A DNA stretch of 64,000 nucleotides. It comes from Paenibacillus sp. UNC499MF. GTDB lineage: Bacteria > Bacillota > Bacilli > Paenibacillales > NBRC-103111. The translations under genes and the position numbers were made by a program. The stretch is taken from contig NZ_FNVF01000002.1 in the NCBI RefSeq assembly GCF_900107975.1, positions 325,178 to 389,177 on the forward strand, given 5' to 3'. Of the stretch, positions 58,152-64,000 are shown piece after piece. Below the pieces are notes generated by a model. It had not been told where the DNA came from. It was given only the letters and a program-made list of their open reading frames with translations, and did not search any database. The first letter of the stretch is position 1, and each line of letters starts with the position of its first letter.

Positions 58152-59356
58152 TGGACAGCCGGACATTCAGGGTAATCGGGCAGCCGCATGAGGACCGCAA
58201 GGCTTATGTGGCCGAGCTGGGCCGGATGGGTTTTACATGGGCGGATCTGGAGCAGGAGCAGTACTGGATCGACCAGCTCGTACTTATGGATCATAATGTT
58301 TACGAAGAGCTGAACCGGGCGTCGAGCCTCTTGTGGAACATTTTCGATAAAGGGGCCCGGTTTGTTATCGGCCGGCGTGATTTGTACGATATGCTGAGCA
58401 TTCCGGAGGTGCTTTGGGACGGTTTGGACGGACTGGAACCGGGTCCGAAGGGACTCCTCAGCCGTTATGCGCGCTTTGATTTCAGCATATCTCAAGAAGG
58501 AGATATCAAGCTGCTGGAGCTGAATGCGGATACGCCGACCGGTTATGTGGAAGCTTCTGTTGTCACTCCGTGGATGTGCGGCCGGCACGGCGGTTACAGC
58601 CCCAATACGGCAATGCCGGATCTCGTCCGCCAAGCCTGGTCGGAAGAGATGCCGGAGGCTGCCGCATGCATAGATTACGGTAAACACTTGGAAGATTCGG
58701 GCACCATTGATATGCTGATCCGTCACAGCGGACTCCAGGTCCGGCCGGTGGATTGTCTGGAACTGTGGGTGGACGAAGGCATTCTCAAAGACGGGAAAAA
58801 CCGGGAAATCGGGAGCATGTTCGCCCTTTACCCGAAAGAGTGGATGGGCGTGGACGACGGAGGAGAAGCTCTCGCGTACTCGATAGAGAACGGCCATTTG
58901 CGGCTGTTTAATCCTCTTCACGCGATTATTTTGCAATCCAAAGGGCTGCAGGCCGTGATCTGGGGCCTCCATGAAATGATGGCCCCTTTGTTTACGCCGG
59001 AAGAGCACCGGACTATCGAGCGTTATATGCTGCCGACTTACAACCAGCCGGTTTTGGAAAGCAGCTACGTATCCAAGTCGATGTTCGGCCGCGAAGGAGG
59101 TTCCGTACGGATGTACGGCGCTTCGGGCGAAATAGATATCCAGGACGAAGACGGCTTCGATACAAGCACGCTTTTTACGAACGTGTATCAGGCTCGTGCC
59201 GATTTGCCTCGGGTTTTACTGGCCAACGGAGAACACCGGCTTCTTACCGGGATGTTTGTCATTAACGGACAGCCATGCGGCCTGCTGGGCCGTGCGGGAG
59301 GTTTGATTACCGGCAATGCGAGTCATTTTGTGGCGATAGGAGTTGAACAGAAATGA
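58151..59356 (+). CDS. Glutathionylspermidine-synthase-like ATP-grasp ligase (YgiC/YjfC family)
   Basis: A 401-residue enzyme. It has the family core FDFSISQEGDIKLLELNADT with PTG, the N-terminal W-rich helix region, LYPKEWMGVDDGG, and a C-terminal ATP-grasp end with YVSKSMFGREGGSV and FVINGQPCGLLGRAGG. Members ligate an amine to a carboxylate with ATP; the YgiC/YjfC branch lacks the amidase domain of true glutathionylspermidine synthase, and its substrate is unknown. Overlapping starts and stops on both sides (TGATG, ATGA) show tight coupling to the Ser-rich protein and the anchored protein. Confidence 0.9.
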   Translation: MDSRTFRVIGQPHEDRKAYVAELGRMGFTWADLEQEQYWIDQLVLMDHNVYEELNRASSLLWNIFDKGARFVIGRRDLYDMLSIPEVLWDGLDGLEPGPKGLLSRYARFDFSISQEGDIKLLELNADTPTGYVEASVVTPWMCGRHGGYSPNTAMPDLVRQAWSEEMPEAAACIDYGKHLEDSGTIDMLIRHSGLQVRPVDCLELWVDEGILKDGKNREIGSMFALYPKEWMGVDDGGEALAYSIENGHLRLFNPLHAIILQSKGLQAVIWGLHEMMAPLFTPEEHRTIERYMLPTYNQPVLESSYVSKSMFGREGGSVRMYGASGEIDIQDEDGFDTSTLFTNVYQARADLPRVLLANGEHRLLTGMFVINGQPCGLLGRAGGLITGNASHFVAIGVEQK

Positions 59357-60027
59357 GCAGACCTGCGATGAACAGCAGATACGGATCAGGCAAGAAGCGA
59401 AGCCGGGTCATGATCGGAATTTTCTCGGCGCTTGCCCTTCTCCTGATTTTCGGAATAATCGGCGCATGCTCCGATAAGAAAAACTCGGGCGGCACGGGCT
59501 CATCCGGCGGGACTACGACCGAATCCAGCGTGGTTCCGTGGGATTATAAAGTCGAGCAGGCCAAAGTAGGGGACCTTATCGGAGGCGATATGACGCTCCT
59601 GCCGAACAACGATATGCTTCCGAACGACGGCAATTTCGCTACGGGAGATCAGGTTTGGGTACTGAGCTTTATGACCGCCGAAATGAAAACCGGAGCCGAC
59701 GGGAAGAACGACGTGAAGCTTTCGGGTTGGACACCGCTAAAAACGTTTAAGACCGAAAAAGAAGCAAAGACCGACATGAGCCAGCTCAAGACGGAAATTC
59801 AGACCGAGGTCGATCTCGTTGGCGTCTACAAGACGCAGTACGGCGATAAACACCGGGACTTTGCCGTCGTCTCCATGCCGTCGGGGCATAAGGTGAAACA
59901 GCCGATTTCCGATGAGCGGTATGCGGCGATTAAAGACAAGAAACGCGTGAAGATCGTCCTTGAAGAAGTGCACGATTTCTCGAATTATGATTTGGCCATG
60001 TCCAAGTTCAGGGGGTGGGCGGAATGA
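59353..60027 (+). CDS. Membrane-anchored or lipoprotein of unknown family
   Basis: A 224-residue protein. A basic start and one hydrophobic segment (about 20-38) end in GIIGACSDKK, which could be a lipobox or a plain anchor. A Ser/Gly/Thr linker follows, then about 160 residues of mixed charged strands (DQVWVLSFMTAEMKTG, FAVVSMPSGHKVKQP). No catalytic motif is recognised. It overlaps the ATP-grasp gene before it and the DUF350 gene after it by four bases each, so it belongs to the same envelope module. Confidence 0.78.
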   Translation: MSRPAMNSRYGSGKKRSRVMIGIFSALALLLIFGIIGACSDKKNSGGTGSSGGTTTESSVVPWDYKVEQAKVGDLIGGDMTLLPNNDMLPNDGNFATGDQVWVLSFMTAEMKTGADGKNDVKLSGWTPLKTFKTEKEAKTDMSQLKTEIQTEVDLVGVYKTQYGDKHRDFAVVSMPSGHKVKQPISDERYAAIKDKKRVKIVLEEVHDFSNYDLAMSKFRGWAE

Positions 60028-60413
60028 TCGCCTTGAATATTTTAGTCAGTTTTATCGTGATTGTCGCTTTACAGATTATCGGCATGGTCATTTTTAACTG
60101 GATTACGCCGTTTAACGACATGGAGGAACTCCGCAAAGGCAATAAGGCGGTGGGCCTGGCCCTGGGCGGGAAGTTTTTCGGAACGGCCATTATTCTGGGC
60201 GTTGCGGCTTACACGAACTCCTCTATCCTTCATATGGCCATGTGGTTTGCGATCGGGTACGTCTGCCTGCTTTTGACCTACTTCGTTTTCGACTTGCTGA
60301 CGCCGGGCATTAAACTGTCCGAGCAGCTAAAGGATGGCAACGTGGCGGTAGGTATTATGCTGTTCGCGATCTATGTCGGCGTTGCGTTCTCCATGAGCAG
60401 TTTGATTATTTAA
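60024..60413 (+). CDS. DUF350 membrane protein (YjfL-like), copy 2
   Basis: A 129-residue four-helix protein with the DUF350 marks: ITPFNDMEELRKGNKAVGLA, LGGKFFG, and the repeat LLTPGIKLSEQLKDGNVAVG. It is the second DUF350 protein in the window (first at 27172-27591). Here it closes the ATP-grasp operon, whereas the other copy follows pspA. The ATG at 60024 has GGGGG eight bases upstream. Confidence 0.9.
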   Translation: MIALNILVSFIVIVALQIIGMVIFNWITPFNDMEELRKGNKAVGLALGGKFFGTAIILGVAAYTNSSILHMAMWFAIGYVCLLLTYFVFDLLTPGIKLSEQLKDGNVAVGIMLFAIYVGVAFSMSSLII

Positions 60414-60427
60414 GTGTGTAGGGTTGA

Positions 60428-60485
60428 AAAAAACAATCCCCGCTAACCGGAAGCCTTGGAGGCCCGGTGCGGGGATTTTTGTTTT
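60428..60485. terminator. Bidirectional terminator after the ATP-grasp/DUF350 operon
   Basis: AATCCCCGC / GCGGGGATT with an inner AACCGG..CCGGT extension is flanked by A and T tracts. It also serves the convergent small genes on the minus strand. Confidence 0.88.
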
Positions 60486-60562
60486 GGAGCGGAACGCTTA
60501 CGGCCAACCGGTAAGCCGGTATGACAAGCTTGACCGAACGGTGGCGTACGGGTTGCGGGCGT

Positions 60563-60826
60563 TTAAGGGCCGGGCGTCTCTTCCGACTGGTCGTCTCCGG
60601 GATAGTCCCGCTCGATCCCGTAATGAAGCTCGCGGTTTTCATAGCGAAACCGGTTCGTCGGACGCTGGTCGTCCCGCCACGGGGTGCTCTTACCGAGCGA
60701 TTCGCTCAGGACGGACGAGCCGTAAGGACCCTCGGGGAACTCTTCGGGGATCGTGTCGTTCCGCTGGGACTCGACGGTAGACAGGTCGGCGCCCCGGCTT
60801 TCTTCTTTCAAAAATTCATCACCCAT
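60563..60826 (-). CDS. Small acidic hydrophilic protein
   Basis: An 87-residue protein (MGDEFLKEESRGADLSTVES start), Arg/Asp/Glu/Pro-rich and probably disordered; no family recognised. AGGAGG lies six bases before the ATG at 60826. It is downstream of the DUF3055 gene on the same strand and likely co-transcribed. Confidence 0.6.
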   Translation of the reverse strand: MGDEFLKEESRGADLSTVESQRNDTIPEEFPEGPYGSSVLSESLGKSTPWRDDQRPTNRFRYENRELHYGIERDYPGDDQSEETPGP

Positions 60827-60898
60827 GGGAAACCTCCTGATCAAACGGCCGGTTAAGGCATGGTTTGTGGTCTTTTCCCATTTTCTCCCCCAGAGGCG

Positions 60899-61192
60899 TT
60901 AAATATCCGTAAAATTCACGCTTCCCACGATCTGGAAAAGGAAAGAGCGAAGCTCCTCGGCTTCTTCTTCCGAAATTTTGTACACGTGTTCGAGATAGCC
61001 TTCTTCATTCAAATCGTCGGGCCCGATGATAGCGGTTTTGCCGGATTGCAGATCGGTGATCATTTGTTTGCCGTAAAAGCGGTTGGTGTTCGTTACCGCC
61101 AGATCGAAGCGGTGCAGAGATGTTCCTACAAAGCTGACAAAGCGGGTAGAGGTATCTTCGGTATGGTCATATAAAAAATCGAATTCGGACAT
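60899..61192 (-). CDS. DUF3055 family protein
   Basis: A 97-residue protein matching DUF3055 of Bacilli: FLYDHTEDTSTRFVSFVGTS, RFDLAVTNTNRFYGKQM, LQSGKTAIIGPDDLNEEGYL and EHVYKISEEEAEELRSFL. The fold is a small alpha/beta domain; function is unknown. GGAG lies eight bases before the ATG at 61192. Confidence 0.85.
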   Translation of the reverse strand: MSEFDFLYDHTEDTSTRFVSFVGTSLHRFDLAVTNTNRFYGKQMITDLQSGKTAIIGPDDLNEEGYLEHVYKISEEEAEELRSFLFQIVGSVNFTDI

Positions 61193-61793
61193 TACGTTCA
61201 CTCCATTTACCGGTTATTACTCCCGATTATATAGGAAGCGGGGCGCGGCGTCCAAGAACGGTCACGTAAACGCCGAAAAAAGATGAATTCGTTTTTGACG
61301 TTGTCAAAAGGAATAATTTTGCCGGATTCGTGCGTTATAAGGTATGCTAAGGCAGGACGGCAGGGTTTTCGAAAAAAGCGGAACGGGGCCGACGAAACAG
61401 ACATGAACCGGCCGGAGATCGGACAGCAAGTGCAATTTCTAGCCGTGTCTGAAAATTTTCGGCGTTATTTATAAATGGCAAGGTATTTAAAACGCAGGTA
61501 CGTTATCTATAATTTCTCGGGAAAATGGGCGGATTTGGAGCCCAAGAGCAGGATGGAAAGAACGATGCGTACGCTTTTTTGTACAGGGCGGTCTTGTGCG
61601 GTTTTGAACATGACGGGCTGCCTCCTTTTTGTCTAGGGGAATGTAGCAATTACACGTTTTTGTTTATAAATCAATTGTACATCGGACTACTGTCCGGCGT
61701 AACGGACCCCGGTACGAGGCGGGACCCCGACAAAGGTCCAGGCTTTCGGGAGTGAGCCGATCTTAAAATTTGTCCGGAAAAGGGGAGAACAGG
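61193..61793. other. 600-base stretch without a supported gene
   Basis: It separates the divergent DUF3055 and PP2C genes and must hold promoters for both, but I could not fix convincing -35/-10 pairs. Short open frames at 61283-61474, 61475-61637 and 61525-61755 lack ribosome sites and recognisable sequence. No structured RNA was identified. Confidence 0.5.
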
Positions 61794-62636
61794 ATGCCGA
61801 CGCATTCATTCACAGTGGAAAGTATTATCCGGCAGGGACAGGGAGCGTGCAACGAGGATGCACTGCTGTTGACGCCGGAAGCAGGCGTTTTCGGCGTGAT
61901 TGACGGCGTCTCTGGCCTGACGCCGTTTAGGGACGCGAAAGGCCGCACCGCAGGCCGTATCGCGTCGGAGCTTGTGGCGTCCTGCTTCGCGGGCGCCGGG
62001 GGAGCCGACCTCGAGCGTACGACGCTCGAGGCGAATGCGCGGCTGCGCGGGGAAATGGAGCGCCTTCAGGGGCGCTCCGAAGACGCCGGCAGCCGGTGGG
62101 GCGCCGTCCACGCCGTCGTGCGCGTGGACGAGGACCGCGTCGCCTGGGTGCAATCAGGCGACTGCATGGTTTACGCCGTCTACGAAGACGGCGTGGTGCG
62201 CGCGGTGACGCGGGACTCCGTGGAGTCCCACGACGAACGCGCACTGGCGCTCTGGCGCCGGGAATATCCCGGCGAATGGGAGCGCAGGGCCCGGCCGCCG
62301 GAAGTGACGGAGGCGCTGCGGGCGAACCGCAGACGCGCTAACCGGCCCGGCGGCTACAGCGTCATCAACGGCGATGACGCGCTGGCCCGGCACCTGGAGA
62401 GCGGGAAGTTAGCCCGCTCGGGGCTGACGCACCTGCTGCTCGTCACGGACGGGATTTATCCGTGGCGGGAAGAGCACCGGAGCAGCCCGGCGGAATGGGT
62501 ACAGGCGGTAATCGCCAGAGGACTGGAAACTTACGTTAACGATCTGGAAGCGTTCGAACAGGAGGATCCGGAATGCCGCATCGTGCAGCGCTTCAAGCGC
62601 TCGGATGACAAGACCGGAATCCTACTTTCTTTTTAA
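61794..62636 (+). CDS. PP2C-like protein phosphatase
   Basis: A 280-residue protein with PP2C motifs: NEDALLLTPEAGVFGVIDGV (metal-binding acids), a middle VQSGDCMVYAVYEDGVVRAV strand pair, and LLLVTDGIYP near the C-terminus. The usual first motif RxxNED is present as QGACNEDA without the Arg. It should be a metal-dependent Ser/Thr phosphatase; the substrate is unknown. GGGGAG precedes the ATG at 61794. Codon use between about 61970 and 62400 is very GC-rich. Confidence 0.82.
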   Translation: MPTHSFTVESIIRQGQGACNEDALLLTPEAGVFGVIDGVSGLTPFRDAKGRTAGRIASELVASCFAGAGGADLERTTLEANARLRGEMERLQGRSEDAGSRWGAVHAVVRVDEDRVAWVQSGDCMVYAVYEDGVVRAVTRDSVESHDERALALWRREYPGEWERRARPPEVTEALRANRRRANRPGGYSVINGDDALARHLESGKLARSGLTHLLLVTDGIYPWREEHRSSPAEWVQAVIARGLETYVNDLEAFEQEDPECRIVQRFKRSDDKTGILLSF

Positions 62637-62682
62637 AGAGAAAGGGAGACGGGCAGCCGTCCTATAATTTGAAAGGAAATTG

Positions 62683-62786
62683 TTGTAAAATATTTTGAAG
62701 TATGGTAGAATTTTACGTATAGCTCAGTACACAGAGGAAGCACCTCTCCGCCTGCGTTTCATTACGCATAAGGAGAGGTGCTTTTT
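62683..62786 (+). promoter_or_regulatory. Promoter followed by a leader terminator before the HRDC gene
   Basis: TTGTAA (62683) and TAGAAT (62706) with 17-base spacing form a promoter. About 28 bases past the expected start comes a two-tier hairpin, AGCACCTCTCC / GGAGAGGTGCT (62739-62782) enclosing TGCGT / ACGCA, followed by five T residues. The gene starts 46 bases later. This is a promoter-terminator-gene order, as in attenuators and riboswitches; the leader before the hairpin is too short for a known large aptamer. Confidence 0.6.
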
Positions 62787-62831
62787 GCGTTTCGGGGCCT
62801 TATTCAGCATCCAAACAGAGGAGGACCACGT

Positions 62832-63860
62832 ATGAACGTCATTTATTTAACGACTTTGGAGAAACAAGTGGAAGAAGGGAAAGTGAAGCAGGCTCAATTT
62901 TATGCGGGGGAGAAGACGGGGATCTGGCAGGCCATGTGGAATGAAGTAAACGACAACGGCAAGCCGGTCCAGGATATCTGGTATGAAGGAATCTCTTGGG
63001 AAGAGCTTGTCGGCGCTATCAAAAGAGGGCTTCAGCTAAAGCTGGCGGAAGGATTTAAGCCGATGCTCCGGGGAATCGGGGAAGAGCAGGCGGGCTTGTC
63101 GGCCAAGGCGGAAATGACACAGCTTCTTCAATACTATGGTGAGCTACATGCCGATGAGGCCGTCTATGAAGAGCTGAGAGCGTGGAGACGCGAACAATCT
63201 TTTAAAGAAGGCCGCTCGCCGTTTATTTTGGCTTCCAACCGGATGCTGCAGATGATCGCGGCCTTCTGTCCGCAAACGTTGGAGGAATTGCTTCATATTC
63301 CGGGCTTCGGGCAGAACCGGGCATCCAAATACGGAGGTGATGTCCTGCGGATCACAAGAGACAAACAGCGGCATACGGATTTTCCGCTGGACTGGGTTGC
63401 GGCCGTCACGGATCGTGCACAGTTCGAAGCTTGGATGAACCGGCAGTTGGAACGGCGGGTGCAGAAAGAAGCCGCACGCCAGTCGGGCAAGCGCAGGCTT
63501 CTGGAAGCGATGGCGGACGGCGGCAGTCTGGCGCAGCTGCGGACAGAGCTCTCTTTTACATCCCGGGAGCTGGTTGCCTTACTGGAAGAGCTGGAGCGGG
63601 ATGGTTACGATGTGCTCGCGGGAATCGAGAGCGAGCTGGCCAAAGTGCCGTCCGAGCAGTTGGCCGAAGCCGAGCGGCTGTTCGCGGAGATGGGGGACCG
63701 CTACCTGAAGCCGATCCTCCAAGGATTGTACGGGGAACAACTGCCTGACGCCCAGACGGCCGATGGCGTCTATGAGTGGCTGCGGCTGCTTAGATTCAAA
63801 ACCCGCAAGCAGAAAGAGGAAGCGGCGAAGGAGCGGGACGGCGGGCAGAAAGCGGGCTAG
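62832..63860 (+). CDS. HRDC-domain protein (RecQ C-terminal-like)
   Basis: A 342-residue protein. An HRDC domain lies at about 107-190 (YEELRAWRREQSFKEGRSPF, ILASNRMLQMIAAFCPQTLE, LLHIPGFGQNRASKYG), the helical nucleic-acid-binding module of RecQ helicases and RNase D, here without helicase or nuclease. Residues 1-90 are a separate domain beginning MNVIYLTTLEKQVEEGKVKQ; the C-terminus (about 225-340) is helical and winged-helix-like. GAGGAGG precedes the ATG. Expression is probably controlled through the leader terminator upstream. Confidence 0.85.
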   Translation: MNVIYLTTLEKQVEEGKVKQAQFYAGEKTGIWQAMWNEVNDNGKPVQDIWYEGISWEELVGAIKRGLQLKLAEGFKPMLRGIGEEQAGLSAKAEMTQLLQYYGELHADEAVYEELRAWRREQSFKEGRSPFILASNRMLQMIAAFCPQTLEELLHIPGFGQNRASKYGGDVLRITRDKQRHTDFPLDWVAAVTDRAQFEAWMNRQLERRVQKEAARQSGKRRLLEAMADGGSLAQLRTELSFTSRELVALLEELERDGYDVLAGIESELAKVPSEQLAEAERLFAEMGDRYLKPILQGLYGEQLPDAQTADGVYEWLRLLRFKTRKQKEEAAKERDGGQKAG

Positions 63861-64000
63861 CCGCAAAGCGGCAAACGGGCACCTTTGGCCTGTGGCAAGG
63901 ACAGTCCGGTGTATGAGTAGATAGACAGCCGATAGCGGCCCGCGGTCCTCCGGTCCTCTCCCGAAATCTTAACCTTTTTGTAACCAGTCCGAAGGCTCCG
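63861..64000. other. Window end without a recognised feature
   Basis: 140 bases behind the HRDC gene hold no clear terminator, promoter or reading frame that I can support. Confidence 0.4.

Noticed and set aside
61283-61755. Several short frames in the gap before the PP2C gene
   Set aside because: No ribosome site, no recognisable domain, and mutual overlap in different frames.
62712-62740. tRNA-like text (TAGCTCAGT) in the HRDC leader
   Set aside because: Only the D-loop-like word is present. No acceptor stem, anticodon arm or T-arm could be built around it.
1-64000. CRISPR arrays, insertion sequences, rRNA or tRNA genes
   Set aside because: I looked on both strands for regularly spaced repeats, transposase motifs with terminal inverted repeats and conserved RNA cores. 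None was found, though without a covariance search a divergent tRNA could be missed.

Overview
The window reads as chromosomal DNA of an endospore-forming, moderately high-GC Firmicute, most likely a member of the Paenibacillaceae. This rests on strong AGGAGG-type ribosome sites, TTG/GTG starts, sigma-A promoters, U-tract terminators, a T-box in front of pheST, a Spo0E-type phosphatase, MutS2, an Amj-type lipid II flippase and a 7-1-7 Fur box. No rRNA, tRNA, insertion sequence, prophage or CRISPR array was seen. The genus is inferred, not proven.

Layout. 0-11 kb: DUF418 membrane protein (cut by the window edge) and Amj flippase on the minus strand; a Fur-boxed iron-siderophore binding lipoprotein; an OmpR-type two-component pair followed by a GT39-type glycosyltransferase and a membrane-anchored FAD oxidoreductase; a DUF4352 lipoprotein and an aldo/keto reductase. 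10.7-12 kb: TetR regulator with a 20-bp palindrome and two paired SMR efflux genes. 12-26 kb: the pheS-pheT-zapA-cvpA-mutS2 block, in which zapA has become a 1672-residue ZapA/coiled-coil protein. 26.3-28.3 kb: a PspA-DUF350-small membrane protein-zinc ribbon cluster behind a sigma-W-like promoter. 28-34.9 kb: MFS transporter, cysteine synthase, a GNAT-like protein, an AlaR/AlaT-like pair, a Spo0E-like protein and a lipoprotein.

35-46.7 kb: a cobalamin riboswitch followed by BtuFCD uptake and late B12 assembly (cobT, cobU, cbiB, cobS, cobD, cobQ), then a PduO-type adenosyltransferase and an RluA-type pseudouridine synthase. This set would import corrinoids and finish the nucleotide loop; no corrin-ring genes are present here. 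47-52.3 kb: Spx/ArsC-like protein, site-2-type protease, aminotransferase, and a tandem pair of DGQHR/DndB-like proteins with no other dnd genes nearby. 52.5-56.8 kb: a double GT-C glycosyltransferase fusion and a 5'-3' exonuclease. 56.9-60.5 kb: an operon behind a second ECF-like promoter with a secreted Ser-rich protein, a YgiC/YjfC-type ATP-grasp ligase, an anchored protein and a second DUF350 protein. 60.5-64 kb: small conserved proteins, a PP2C-like phosphatase, and an HRDC-domain protein whose leader carries a terminator hairpin.

The most unusual items are the giant ZapA coiled-coil protein in the native zapA locus, the orphan DGQHR pair, and the two envelope-stress modules (PspA/DUF350 and ATP-grasp/DUF350), which are 30 kb apart but share a promoter type. 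Enterobacteria keep the equivalent genes in one yjf cluster.
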